DNA of 35,523 nucleotides from Actinomycetota bacterium. GTDB lineage: Bacteria; Actinomycetota; Coriobacteriia; Anaerosomatales; JAUXNU01. Positions within the stretch are counted from its first letter, which is position 1; each line of letters starts with the position of its first letter. The position numbers and the translations under genes are program-made. The stretch spans positions 1-35,523 of the forward strand of contig JAUXNU010000013.1 of NCBI GenBank assembly GCA_030682655.1. The letters run 5' to 3'. Under the pieces are notes generated by a model. It was given only the letters and a program-made list of their open reading frames with translations, was not told the origin of the DNA and did no database searches. Below are positions 1 through 8,840 of the stretch, one piece after another.

Positions 1-2
1 TG

Positions 3-74
3 TATTCGCAGGATTCGGACACCGGAGACTCGAATCGGACGGGTCAGAAGTACACCGACAAACTGGGCGACTAA
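3..74 (+). pseudogene. 5' continuation of the CWB2 surface protein, cut by in-frame TAA
   Basis: Reading upstream of the surface-protein gene in the same frame gives 23 sense codons ending in a TAA at 72-74. The residues on both sides of the stop (KYTDKLGD, then TVGSIPARPAKVQ) together resemble one carboxypeptidase-regulatory-like repeat of the kind found in the downstream protein, with the stop where a Tyr (TAC) would be expected. No ribosome binding site precedes the first GTG after the stop. I infer either a nonsense mutation or a base-call error. The gene would then start beyond the window edge. An unrelated upstream gene simply ending here is the alternative. Confidence 0.4.
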
Positions 75-107
75 ACGGTCGGAAGCATCCCCGCCCGTCC
101 TGCCAAA

Positions 108-2615
108 GTGCAGAACACAGACTTCCTTGGCAAGTGTGCAGGCCAGTGGTTCAACGGTAGGCCGTTCCTACATCGCTCGGACGTGACCGTCGTGACGGCG
201 GGAGCGACCACCACAGGTGTCGATGCGTCGCTCGACAGCGCGGGCTCGATCAGCGGCCGAATCTACGATCGTTGGACGGACGATCCTGCATACGCCTACG
301 TGTATCTGTACGATGCGATGGACGGGCTCGGCGAACTCCACGAGGTCGCGTGGAAGGATACCCCCGATGGCGACTACGCGTTCGAAGGACTACCCGAGTG
401 GTCTGACTACGTCGTAGCTGTCGATCCACCCGGCCCTCTCGGCATGCGTTACTACGACGACACCGACGACCCGGGCTCCGCGACCCCCTTCGGCGTGTTG
501 GCCGGTGAGGATGTCACCGGCATCGACATACCGCTCGACATCACGCCGGATTCGACGGCACCCGGAACGCATGACGACGCGCTGGCGCTCTACTACAATG
601 CGGCTTCGATCGAGGTCACCGCGAGCGACGACCTTTCGGGAGTCGAGCAGATCGAGTACCGGCTCGACGCCGAGGCGACCGCAACGGTGGCGGCGACATC
701 GACAGTGGTAGCGACTTCCGCCGAAGGCTCGCACACGCTGCGGTACCGTGCCAAAGACCGCGCGGGCAACTACTCCGATCTCGTCGTGCGCGACTTCGAC
801 GTTGTCTACGACACAACCCCGCCGGAGCTGGACTACGCGGGCTGGGAGGCGTACCAGAGCGCGCCTCACACGACGATCGAGATGTTCGCGGTTGACGACA
901 TCTCCGGCGTCGCGCGTCTCTCTTGGAGGATGGACGGTGCCGCGACCAAGACCGTCGACGCGGACTACTACGGCGAAGTCATCGGTGGGCATGGCGCACA
1001 TACGCTCAGATTCTGGGCCGAAGACATCGCGGGCAACGTGTCCGACGACATCTTGCTGGAGTTCTTCCTCGACGAGGTTGTTCCGACCGCGACCGATGAC
1101 GCCGAGGACTACTACACAACCAGTCCCGCGCAGTTCACGGTGACGGGTGATGATGGGGTCGACGGCTCGGGCATTGAACACGTTCGGTATCGCATCGACG
1201 GCGCTGCGACTCAGACGGTGGATGCGTCCTTGGCGGATATCGAGGTCACGGGCGAGGGCGACCACGAGGTGGAGTACTGGGTAGTGGACATGGCGGGCAA
1301 CGAGTCGGACCACGGGACAGCATCGTTCGTCATCGACCTCACCGACCCGACGATCTCGCACGATGGCTGGGCCTCGGCGTGGTATCCACGGGCGGCGGCG
1401 ATCACCGTCGAGGCGGACGACGCCGGATCGCTGCTGCGGACGCTCAGGTGGCAGGTGGACGGCGGACCTGCGGAGACGCTCAACGGGCCGGCGAGTCACC
1501 TGGAGGACATTGTGGTCGCCGGGCTCGGTGCCCACACGCTACACATATGGGCCGAGGACATGGCCGGCAATACCTCCGAGGATACCTTCGACTTCGAGGT
1601 CTTCGAGCCGGACGCGGGCCGCGTGGCCGACAGCACCCGCTACTCGACGGCCGTCGCCATAGCCCGCGAGGGGTTCGATCCTGGTGGCGAGAAGCAGTGG
1701 CCGGGCGTCGTGAACGTGGTCATCGCGAGCGGGGACGACCGGGCCGCAGCCGATCCGCTCGCGGCGAGCGGACTCTGCTGGGCGTATGACGCGCCGCTGT
1801 TCCTCGTGAAGTCCACGAGTGTTCCCTCAGAGGTTGCCACCGCGATCAGGGAGATCGCCCGGGCGCGATCTGAGAACATCGCGATGTACGTCGTCGGAGG
1901 ACCGGTCTCGGTACCTGACGCGCGAGTGAACGACATCGTGAAGGCGGTCGGGTCGGCGGAGTTCGTCACGACGACACCTTCGAAGATGCGCATCCTTTCG
2001 AGCGGAGGACGCTACGACCTCGCCAAGGCGATCGCGCTTTGCATGCGTGATGTGGCAGCTGCCGACCCGGAGAAGACGATGCCGTCCGTGGCGCTGTTCG
2101 CCAACGGAGCCGACCCCGCGAAGTTCTTCGATGCGCTCGCGCTTTCGCCGATCGCGGCGCACACGGGAGCCCCGATCCTGCTCGTCCAGCAGAACAGCGT
2201 CCCGTCGGCGACCTCCTCGGCGGTTGGTGCGCTGGGGCCTGCGACGAGGATCGTCGGAGGTGGGTCGGCGACGGTCTCCGAGACCGTGCGCAAGAAGCTC
2301 GGAGCACAACGGTGGGCGGGCGATACGCGCTACTCCACCGCGACTGCCATCGCTGACAAGGCCATCGCGAAGGGTTGGCTCGGCGCGCGCACCGTTGGCG
2401 TAGCCGCCAAGCTGCCCGATGCGCTCACGGGAGGGTCGATGGTTGGGGCTTCAGGCGGCGTGCTCGTACTCACTGACGGGAAGGCACTGACCCCGATCAC
2501 GGGGTCCTGGCTCGCCGCGCACAGGAAGACGATCGATGACTGCTATGTGTTCGGCGGCACGATGTCGGTCGATCCGAAGGTGCTGACGGCCATCAAGGCG
2601 AAGATCGCGCCATAG
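108..2615 (+). CDS. CWB2-repeat cell-surface protein with Ig-like/OmpL47-type repeats
   Basis: A secreted or wall-attached protein of about 835 residues as read from the first GTG; the true N-terminus and any signal peptide are probably upstream. Residues ~40-145 form a carboxypeptidase-regulatory-like (beta-sandwich) module. Residues ~150-500 hold about four Ig-like repeats with the pattern SGVxxxxYRxDGAAT...HTLRYWAxDxAGN. Residues ~505-835 hold three cell-wall-binding type 2 repeats, beginning near RVADSTRYSTA (~505), SSGGRYDLAKA (~630) and RWAGDTRYSTA (~737). CWB2 triplets anchor S-layer-type proteins to anionic wall polymers in Firmicutes and Actinobacteria. The ligand or partner cannot be read from the sequence. 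The GTG at 108 has no Shine-Dalgarno, so this start is only where the frame reopens after the TAA at 72-74. Confidence 0.8.
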   Translation: MQNTDFLGKCAGQWFNGRPFLHRSDVTVVTAGATTTGVDASLDSAGSISGRIYDRWTDDPAYAYVYLYDAMDGLGELHEVAWKDTPDGDYAFEGLPEWSDYVVAVDPPGPLGMRYYDDTDDPGSATPFGVLAGEDVTGIDIPLDITPDSTAPGTHDDALALYYNAASIEVTASDDLSGVEQIEYRLDAEATATVAATSTVVATSAEGSHTLRYRAKDRAGNYSDLVVRDFDVVYDTTPPELDYAGWEAYQSAPHTTIEMFAVDDISGVARLSWRMDGAATKTVDADYYGEVIGGHGAHTLRFWAEDIAGNVSDDILLEFFLDEVVPTATDDAEDYYTTSPAQFTVTGDDGVDGSGIEHVRYRIDGAATQTVDASLADIEVTGEGDHEVEYWVVDMAGNESDHGTASFVIDLTDPTISHDGWASAWYPRAAAITVEADDAGSLLRTLRWQVDGGPAETLNGPASHLEDIVVAGLGAHTLHIWAEDMAGNTSEDTFDFEVFEPDAGRVADSTRYSTAVAIAREGFDPGGEKQWPGVVNVVIASGDDRAAADPLAASGLCWAYDAPLFLVKSTSVPSEVATAIREIARARSENIAMYVVGGPVSVPDARVNDIVKAVGSAEFVTTTPSKMRILSSGGRYDLAKAIALCMRDVAAADPEKTMPSVALFANGADPAKFFDALALSPIAAHTGAPILLVQQNSVPSATSSAVGALGPATRIVGGGSATVSETVRKKLGAQRWAGDTRYSTATAIADKAIAKGWLGARTVGVAAKLPDALTGGSMVGASGGVLVLTDGKALTPITGSWLAAHRKTIDDCYVFGGTMSVDPKVLTAIKAKIAP

Positions 2616-2650
2616 AACCGCGGTTGATGCACCGGACGGCTGCTGTAGCG

Positions 2651-3430
2651 CTACCAGAGCTGGTAGAAACCGTCGCGCGACTCGATGTGTGCGGGGATGT
2701 CGAACAGCTCTGAGAGCGCCTCGTGCGTGAGAAGCTCACGTTTGCCGCCGTCGCGTGCGATGAGGCCGTCGCGAAGCATGAGCACGCGCGATACCTCGGG
2801 GATGATATCCGCGATGTGGTGGGTGACGATCACGAGCGTCGTCCCTGCTTGCGCGATGTCGCGGAGCGTCTCGATGAAGTGGTGCCGCGCGCTCGGATCG
2901 AGTCCGTCGCACGGCTCGTCGAGCACGAGAGCGCGTGGCTGGTGCACCAGCGCCCGGCCGATGAGCGCACGCCGGGCCTCTCCCGTCGAGAGCGTGTCCA
3001 TCGTGCGATGAGCGATCCGCTCGATGCCAAGGAAGGCGATGGTCTCCTCGGCACGCTGGATCATGGCCGAGGAGAGTTCGTCCCGGCGGTAGAGCCCGAT
3101 CGAGCCGAAGAAGCCCGAGAGTACGGTGTCGCGCACGGTGACGGCAAGGTCGTAGGTCTCCTGCAGGTCGTCGGATACGACGCCGAAGACCTTGCGTGCC
3201 TCGAACAGGTCCCATCGGTCGCGGCCTTGCATGAGCACTGCCGAGTCCGGGGTCCACACCGGCAGCACGTCGCGGGTGATCAGCTTGATGAGCGTCGACT
3301 TGCCCGCTCCGTTCGGGCCAAGGATGGCGGTGTGCTCTCCGTCGCGCAGCTCGAGCTCGTCGATGCGCAGGATCGAGCGGCCGTCTCGCAGAACGGTCGC
3401 ATCACGAATCTCGAGCAACGGCGCACTCAC
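2651..3430 (-). CDS. ABC transporter ATP-binding protein
   Basis: A soluble ATPase subunit of 259 residues. Walker A is GPNGAGKST (38-46), the signature is LSTGEARRALIGRAL in place of the usual LSGGQ, and Walker B is RALVLDEPCDGLD; an H-loop histidine sits in VTHHIADI. The unusual LSTGE signature and overall layout recall the YlmA/ModF-like ATPases, but the substrate is not determinable and no membrane permease is adjacent. The start is GTG at 3430, because a longer frame upstream only shadows the neighbouring gene and this GTG overlaps the TGA of the LysE gene (GTGA, 4 nt). That overlap suggests translational coupling. It is the last gene of a three-gene operon. Confidence 0.85.
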   Translation of the reverse strand: MSAPLLEIRDATVLRDGRSILRIDELELRDGEHTAILGPNGAGKSTLIKLITRDVLPVWTPDSAVLMQGRDRWDLFEARKVFGVVSDDLQETYDLAVTVRDTVLSGFFGSIGLYRRDELSSAMIQRAEETIAFLGIERIAHRTMDTLSTGEARRALIGRALVHQPRALVLDEPCDGLDPSARHHFIETLRDIAQAGTTLVIVTHHIADIIPEVSRVLMLRDGLIARDGGKRELLTHEALSELFDIPAHIESRDGFYQLW

Positions 3431-4092
3431 AGCGGGCTCCCCGTGACGCCGAGGCCGTTGAGCAGGAACGCAGCACCGAGATAGAGCAGGAATGCGGCAA
3501 GCGAGCCGATGATGATGCGGTAGACGCGCGGCGTGAGCAGGCTCCGTCCCTTCGATACCGCGCCGATGACGAAGCCATACCAGGCCACATCGGCAAGTTC
3601 GTGGCCGAGGAAGAACGCCAGCACGCCGACGGGCCCGATCGCGAGACCGTCGGCGGCGAGCTTGACGCCGATGGTGGCCCACCACAGCGTCCAGTAGGGG
3701 GTGGAGAGCGACACGACGATGCCGCGCGCGATCGGCCCGAGCGAGGAGGTCTCCTCGGACGACTCGAGGTCTGCGGCGATCGAGCCGTTGATCGCGCCTC
3801 GCGCCAGTCCAGCGCCCATCCACACGAGCACACCGCCGCCGATGACGGCGAGCGCGGTCGCGACCGACGGGCGTGCGAGGAAGTGCTGCAGTCCGAACGC
3901 GAAGCCGATGATGAGCACGCCTTCGAGCAGCGCGTGACCGACGAGCATGAGTGCGGCCGAGAGGCGCCCGTGGCGGAGTGTGCGGGCGATCGTGACCGTG
4001 AGGTAGGGGCCGGGCGACATCGCGCCCGACAGACCGACGACGAAGGCCGCGAGCCCGAGCCTAGCCGCGGCTGTGAGGTCTGCAGCGTTCAC
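3427..4092 (-). CDS. LysE/RhtB-family transporter
   Basis: An integral membrane protein of 221 residues with about six hydrophobic segments. It carries the family hallmark SPGP in the first helix (GLSGAMSPGPYLTVT, ~20-34) and a charged central loop (DLESSEE). Members export amino acids or small metabolites using the proton gradient; the substrate cannot be assigned here. ATG at 4092 overlaps the 3' end of the glycosyltransferase gene by 4 nt, and its own stop overlaps the GTG of the ABC ATPase. The three genes are therefore very probably one transcript. Confidence 0.88.
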   Translation of the reverse strand: MNAADLTAAARLGLAAFVVGLSGAMSPGPYLTVTIARTLRHGRLSAALMLVGHALLEGVLIIGFAFGLQHFLARPSVATALAVIGGGVLVWMGAGLARGAINGSIAADLESSEETSSLGPIARGIVVSLSTPYWTLWWATIGVKLAADGLAIGPVGVLAFFLGHELADVAWYGFVIGAVSKGRSLLTPRVYRIIIGSLAAFLLYLGAAFLLNGLGVTGSPL

Positions 4093-5237
4093 GACGTGCG
4101 CTTCCGCTCGATCAGGTGCTCGTACAGGCCAAGGAGCGTATCGGCTGCGTCCCGGATGTCGTAGCGTAGGGCGTCGTCCCGCGCGGCGGTGCCCATGCGC
4201 TCGCGCAGTGCCGCGTCTCCGGCCAGCTCGACCATGCGGTCGGCGAACTCGCGCGGGTCCTCGGCGGTGAGGAAGCCGGTGGCGCCGTCGTGGACGGTGT
4301 CACCGACACCGGGGGAGCGCACGCCGAGGGCTGGCAGGCCCGCGGCCATCGCTTCAAGCACGACGAGCGGGTGGACCTCAGAGACCGACGCGGTCGCGAA
4401 CACGTCCGCGGTCGCAAGAAGGTCGGGGACCTGGGAGTAGGGCATCATCCCGGTGAAGTGCACCCGGTCCCGCAACCCGTGTGCCCAGAGGCGCTCGGTC
4501 GCTTGCCCGCGACTGGGGCCGTCGCCGATGAGCATGAGTGCGATGCGTTCGTCGCGACCGGCGGCGTCGATGAAGGCGTCCACGAGCATCGGCAGGTTCT
4601 TTTCCGGCCCGAGGCGACCGAGGTAGCAGAACACGATCGAGTCGGCGGGGAGCGAGACGTCGCTACGGGTCGCGGGGTTCGCGGGTGCGGCGAAGGGTCG
4701 GGTGTCGATGGCGTTGGGCATGAGCAGCGCGTCGCACGTCACCCCGAACTCGCAGAGCCACTGACGGATGCCAGGCGACGGCGCGATCACGGTGTCGACC
4801 TGCGAGGCGAACCGGTGCAGGAAGCCGCGCAGGTAGGCCATGCGCAGCGGGCGCGGGATGAACCAGGCGTACGCATCCGAGTAGATGTCGTAGCGCGTGT
4901 GGTTCGTGAAGACGACCGGGACGCCGTGGGGACGACACTGTGCGAGCGCCACGCGTCCGGAGAGGAACGGGTGGTGTGCGTGCGCGATGTCGAGCGTGGG
5001 GATGAGCTCGCTGGCCTCCTTGGCAAGACCGTACCCGGCCTGCCAGCCGGTCTTGCCCCATGCCATCGCGGGCGAGCGGACCACGCCCGGCTCCGTGTCT
5101 ACGTAGTCGCGGTTGCCGTAGGTCAGCACGAAGACCTCATGTCCGAGCTCCTCGAAGCGCTGCTTGTACAGCGCCATATGGTTCGTCACGCCGGACAGAT
5201 GCGGCTTGTACATGTCGGCGAAGAAGCCGATGCGCAA
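4089..5237 (-). CDS. glycosyltransferase family 4 (GT-B fold)
   Basis: A cytosolic or membrane-associated sugar transferase of 382 residues. The N-terminal GT4 acceptor domain starts MRIGFFADMYKPHLSGVTNH and includes the typical HAHHPFLSG segment. The C-terminal GT1 domain has YLGRLGPEKNLPMLVDAF and the E-x7-E nucleotide-sugar motif region (SEVHPLVVLEAMAAGLP). It resembles actinobacterial mannosyl- or glucosyltransferases acting on diacylglycerol or phosphatidylinositol, but donor and acceptor are inference. I chose the TTG at 5237 because AAGGAGG (5244-5250) lies 6 nt upstream and the protein then begins as the family does. The longer ATG start at 5267 adds ten residues and lacks such a site. 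It is the first gene of the operon with the LysE transporter and ABC ATPase. Confidence 0.88.
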   Translation of the reverse strand: MRIGFFADMYKPHLSGVTNHMALYKQRFEELGHEVFVLTYGNRDYVDTEPGVVRSPAMAWGKTGWQAGYGLAKEASELIPTLDIAHAHHPFLSGRVALAQCRPHGVPVVFTNHTRYDIYSDAYAWFIPRPLRMAYLRGFLHRFASQVDTVIAPSPGIRQWLCEFGVTCDALLMPNAIDTRPFAAPANPATRSDVSLPADSIVFCYLGRLGPEKNLPMLVDAFIDAAGRDERIALMLIGDGPSRGQATERLWAHGLRDRVHFTGMMPYSQVPDLLATADVFATASVSEVHPLVVLEAMAAGLPALGVRSPGVGDTVHDGATGFLTAEDPREFADRMVELAGDAALRERMGTAARDDALRYDIRDAADTLLGLYEHLIERKRTS

Positions 5238-5753
5238 CGCGGGCCTCCTTGCGGCTGGTGGGAGCATGCTGGTTCGAGTAGAGTACGAACGTCGCCGCCC
5301 CGGCTCCGTGCCGAGGACGACGCTCTAGAGGCTATCAGTACCTGCGGCGAGGAGCCATACGTGCCGCTTTCCATCGGTATCGTGCCCGTCCCCGACACGC
5401 GACTCGCGTGTCTCGCCGAACTCGTGAACCCGCAGCAGATCGTGCCCGCAGCCCGTCGAGTCAGTTGACAAGAGTTTCGTCGAGTAGGGTCGATGGCGGG
5501 TTTTCGGGGCAATATCGCTGTTTCGGTTCACGCGAGGCGCACGCTCGACTAGAATGACGACACCGGGAGCGCGGCCGGGCCGTTGCGCGGCCCCGCGGGC
5601 GACCACATGCAGCCCTCAGTCGAACCAGGCAGCTCGCTGGATGATTTCCGCGGCAGTGGCCTGGTTTCGTCGTATCCGCAGCCCCGTGACCCGGCCGTAG
5701 CGAGGTAACCATCGCCCGCCAGGGCGTGCAGAACCGAGGAGGCAGCAGCGCTT
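5238..5753. other. divergent intergenic region (glycosyltransferase / guaB3)
   Basis: About 515 bases without a convincing gene. It holds the Shine-Dalgarno of the glycosyltransferase (5244-5250), a short inverted repeat GTTCG-N9-CGAAC (5272-5290) in front of that gene, a possible promoter for guaB3 and a GC-rich leader of nearly 200 nt before guaB3. I do not recognise a known riboswitch class in the leader. Confidence 0.6.
5527..5555 (+). promoter_or_regulatory. possible sigma-70 promoter for guaB3-guaA
   Basis: TTCACG (5527-5532), a 17-bp spacer and TAGAAT (5550-5555). It would give a leader of about 190 nt ahead of guaB3. The match is moderate; a TTGACA at 5465-5470 lacks a good -10 partner. 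Confidence 0.3.
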
Positions 5754-6926
5754 ATGGAGATCGAGATCGGACGGGGCAAGACCGCGCGTCGCGCGTACGG
5801 ATTCGATGACATCGCAATTGTTCCGAGCCGCCGCACACGCGACCCTCGAGACGTGGATATCAGTTGGTCGTTCGCGTTCAAAGACCGGGAGTACAACTTC
5901 TCGGCGCCCCTTCTCGCCTCGGCCATGGACGGCGTGGTCGATTCGGCGTTCGCCGTCACCATGGGCAAGCTCGGTGGGCTCGCGGTCCTCAATCTTGAGG
6001 GCATCCAGACTCGCTACGAGGACCCCGGCCCGCATCTCGACGCCATCGCATCGTTCTCCCGTGACGAAGCGACCTCGCGCATGCAGCAGATCTACACCGA
6101 ACAGGTGAAGCCCGAACTCATCACGAAGCGTGTTCGCGAGATCAAGGACGGCGGAGTGCTCGCCGCCGCGTCGCTGACCCCGCAGAACGTCGAGCGCTTC
6201 ATCGGCCCCGCAATCGAGGGCGGGCTCGACATCCTCATCATCCAGGGAACCGTCGTCTCCGCTGAGCACGTCAGCAGCTACGACAAGCCACTCGACCTCA
6301 ACGCATTCGTGCGTGACGTCGATCTCCCCACGATCATCGGTGGCTGCTGCAGCTACCAGGGCGCACTGCACCTGATGCGCGCAGGGGCCGTCGGCGTTCT
6401 CGTGGGCGTCGGCCCCGGTCACGCATGCACTTCGCGGCGCGTGCTCGGCATCGGAGTGCCGCAGTGCACCGCCGTAGCGGACGCCGCAGCCGCCCGCATG
6501 CGCCATCTCGACGAGACCGGCGTGTACTCGCATGTCATCGCTGACGGCGGCATGCGCACGGGTGGCGACCTCGCCAAGGCGATCGCCTGCGGTGCCGACG
6601 CCATCATGGTAGGCTCCCCGCTCGCCTCGGCGAGCGAAGCACCCGGCCGCGGCTTCCACTGGGGTATGGCGACCTTCCACCCCGAACTGCCGCGCGGCAC
6701 GCGTGTCCAGGCTGGCGTCAAAGGCTCGCTCGAGCAGATCCTCCTTGGCCCGGCGCATGAGAACGACGGCACACGGAACCTCCTTGGCGGGCTGCGCACG
6801 TCGATGGCGACGTGTGGTTACGAGAACCTCAAGGCCTTCCAGAAGGCCGAGGTCATGGTTGCACCCTCGCTGCAGACGGAGGGCAAGATCCTCCAGCAGT
6901 CGCAGGGTGTGGGCATGGGCCGGTAG
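5754..6926 (+). CDS. guaB3: GuaB3-family IMP dehydrogenase-related protein
   Basis: Predicted to oxidise IMP to XMP with NAD+, the committed step of guanine nucleotide synthesis, although the activity of GuaB3 proteins has been uncertain in several actinobacteria. The 390 residues form a single TIM barrel without the CBS pair found in the usual ~490-residue IMPDH. The catalytic-loop cysteine is C225 in GPGHACTSRR, and the phosphate-binding region reads DGGMRTGGDLAKAIACGADA. The N-terminus (IGRGKTARRAYGFDDIAIVPS) is typical of GuaB3. AGGAGG stands 11 nt before the ATG. guaA follows after 9 nt, which supports a real role in GMP synthesis. Confidence 0.9.
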   Translation: MEIEIGRGKTARRAYGFDDIAIVPSRRTRDPRDVDISWSFAFKDREYNFSAPLLASAMDGVVDSAFAVTMGKLGGLAVLNLEGIQTRYEDPGPHLDAIASFSRDEATSRMQQIYTEQVKPELITKRVREIKDGGVLAAASLTPQNVERFIGPAIEGGLDILIIQGTVVSAEHVSSYDKPLDLNAFVRDVDLPTIIGGCCSYQGALHLMRAGAVGVLVGVGPGHACTSRRVLGIGVPQCTAVADAAAARMRHLDETGVYSHVIADGGMRTGGDLAKAIACGADAIMVGSPLASASEAPGRGFHWGMATFHPELPRGTRVQAGVKGSLEQILLGPAHENDGTRNLLGGLRTSMATCGYENLKAFQKAEVMVAPSLQTEGKILQQSQGVGMGR

Positions 6927-6935
6927 GGACGAGGC

Positions 6936-8486
6936 GTGTCGGGCTATCACGAGCAGCAGCAGGCGGTATTCGTCCTCGATTTCGGCGCGCAGTACGCGCA
7001 GCTGATCGCGCGACGGGTTCGCGAGGCGCGTGTCTACTCAGAGATAGTCCCGTTCGACATCTCCGCCGAGGAGATATCGCGCCGCGCACCGGCCGCGCTG
7101 ATCCTCTCCGGCGGCCCGGCGAGCGTGTATGCCGAGGAAGCCCCGCACATGGATCCGGCCGTGCTCGGCCTCGGCATCCCGGTGCTCGGGTTCTGCTACG
7201 GGATCCAGGAGATAGCGCTGCACCTCGGCGGCGAGATTCCCAAGACCGACATCGGCGAGTATGGTTTCGCCGAGCTTGAGGTCATCGGTGACGGCGGCGA
7301 ACTGCTCGCGGAACTCCCGGCGAAGTCGCAGTGCTGGATGAGCCATCGCGACTCGGTGGGCACGGCACCGGAGGGCTTCACCGTCACGGCGAGGACTGCC
7401 ACGACCGCGGTAGCGGCGATGGAAGACGCGGAGCGCAAGCTGTTCGCTACGCAGTTCCACCCCGAGGTCGCGCACACCGACTTCGGGCAGCAGATCATCC
7501 GCACGTTCCTGCACGATATCGCCGGGATTCCGGCGTTGTGGACGATGGTCAACATCATCGACGAGACGGTCGACCGTGTCCGCGAGCAGGTCGGCACCGA
7601 CCGTGTGATCTGCGGCCTGTCCGGCGGTGTAGATTCCAGCGTGGTGGCCGCTTTGCTGCACCGCGCCATCGGCGACCAGCTGACCTGCGTGTTCGTCGAC
7701 CACGGTATGCTACGGCTCGACGAGGCCGAGCAGGTCGTTCGCACGTTCCGCGATCAGTTTCATATCGACCTCGTTCACGTCGACGCCGAGGACCGCTACC
7801 TTTCGCTGCTGGCTGGCGTGACCGACCCCGAGCGAAAGCGCCACATCATCGGCGAGGAGTTCTGGCAGGTCTTCTTCGAGGAGGCCACCAAGCTCGAAGG
7901 TGTGCGCTGGCTCGCCCAGGGCACGCTGTACCCGGATGTCATCGAGTCGGGCAACAAGACCGCAGCCAAGATCAAGAGCCACCACAACCTCATCCCGTTC
8001 CCCGAAGGCGTGCACTTCGATCTCATCGAGCCGCTCAGGGCGCTCTTCAAGGACGAGGTTCGCGCGGTAGGCGCCGAGCTCGGCCTGCCCGACGAGATCG
8101 TGCACCGGCAGCCGTTCCCGGGACCGGGACTTGCGGTGCGAATCATCGGCGAGATCACGCATGAGAAGCTCGAGACGTTGCGCTGCGCCGATGCGATCGT
8201 TCGCGAGGAGATCGGCGCCTGGGACACGGATCGCAGCGTGTGGCAGTACTTCGCCGTGCTGCCCGACATCCGCAGCGTGGGCGTGATGGGCGACGAGCGC
8301 ACCTACGGGCACCCGATCATCATCCGTGCGGTCTCCTCGGCAGATGCGATGACCGCCGACTGGGCGCGCCTTCCGCATGATCTGCTCGCGCGAATGAGCA
8401 ACCGCATCATCAACGAGGTCGAGGGCATCAACCGGGTGGCGTACGATATCACGAGCAAGCCGCCCGGCACTATCGAGTGGGAATAG
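6936..8486 (+). CDS. guaA: GMP synthase (glutamine-hydrolysing)
   Basis: Converts XMP to GMP with ATP and the amide nitrogen of glutamine. At 516 residues it has the normal bacterial length. The class I amidotransferase domain (~10-200) carries the nucleophile C87 in GFCYGIQE and H175/E177 in QFHPEVAHT. The ATP-pyrophosphatase domain has the PP-loop SGGVDSS (~229-235). The dimerisation domain ends in the family-typical KPPGTIEWE. The start is GTG at 6936, nine bases after the guaB3 stop, so the two form a GMP-synthesis operon. Confidence 0.97.
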   Translation: MSGYHEQQQAVFVLDFGAQYAQLIARRVREARVYSEIVPFDISAEEISRRAPAALILSGGPASVYAEEAPHMDPAVLGLGIPVLGFCYGIQEIALHLGGEIPKTDIGEYGFAELEVIGDGGELLAELPAKSQCWMSHRDSVGTAPEGFTVTARTATTAVAAMEDAERKLFATQFHPEVAHTDFGQQIIRTFLHDIAGIPALWTMVNIIDETVDRVREQVGTDRVICGLSGGVDSSVVAALLHRAIGDQLTCVFVDHGMLRLDEAEQVVRTFRDQFHIDLVHVDAEDRYLSLLAGVTDPERKRHIIGEEFWQVFFEEATKLEGVRWLAQGTLYPDVIESGNKTAAKIKSHHNLIPFPEGVHFDLIEPLRALFKDEVRAVGAELGLPDEIVHRQPFPGPGLAVRIIGEITHEKLETLRCADAIVREEIGAWDTDRSVWQYFAVLPDIRSVGVMGDERTYGHPIIIRAVSSADAMTADWARLPHDLLARMSNRIINEVEGINRVAYDITSKPPGTIEWE

Positions 8487-8561
8487 CAGGGGCACGGGAC
8501 TGACGGGACGTCGGGGAAGCCGGCGCCGCGAGTATCGAGGGTCCAGCGCGAGGAGAAGAAC

Positions 8562-8840
8562 ATGGCCGAGGACATGGAAGCCCAGGGCAAGATCGAAGAG
8601 CACCGGACACGCATCGACGAGATCGATTGCCAGCTCGTGAAGCTGCTCAACGCGCGCGCGGCCGAGTCGCTGGCGATACGCGCGCTCAAGCCGCAGGTAC
8701 ATTGGGGTCTGTACGATCCCAAACGCGAGGAGGAGATCTTCGCCAATCTGACCAGGTGCAACGAGGGCCCGCTGTACTCGGAGAACTTGCGCGAGATCTA
8801 CGAGTCCATTCTTCACGTCATGAAGGAGCTGAGGGACTGA
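8562..8840 (+). CDS. chorismate mutase (AroQ type, stand-alone)
   Basis: Converts chorismate to prephenate for phenylalanine and tyrosine synthesis. The 92 residues match the all-helical AroQ fold: helix 1 contains [20 protein letters not shown] with its R and K, followed by [10 protein letters not shown] and a C-terminal helix. GAGGAGAAGAAC precedes the ATG. The TGA overlaps the ATG of the DAHP synthase gene (TGATG). In some Gram-positives these two activities are fused in one polypeptide with the mutase acting as a regulatory domain. Here they are separate but translationally coupled, so they may act as a complex (inference). Confidence 0.9.
   Translation: MAEDMEAQGKIEEHRTRIDEIDCQLVKLLNARAAESLAIRALKPQVHWGLYDPKREEEIFANLTRCNEGPLYSENLREIYESILHVMKELRD

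Noticed and set aside
2616-2625. AACCGCGGTT palindrome between the surface protein and the ABC ATPase as a terminator
   Set aside because: No loop and no U-tract; too short to terminate.
5272-5290. GTTCG-N9-CGAAC as a LexA/SOS box
   Set aside because: The half-sites are in the opposite order and spacing from the GAAC-N4-GTTC consensus.
4290-5468. A 392-codon plus-strand frame opposite the glycosyltransferase
   Set aside because: Antisense shadow of a clear glycosyltransferase, with low-complexity Arg/Gly/Val-rich composition.
5616-6950. A 444-codon minus-strand frame opposite guaB3
   Set aside because: Antisense shadow of guaB3; no motif.
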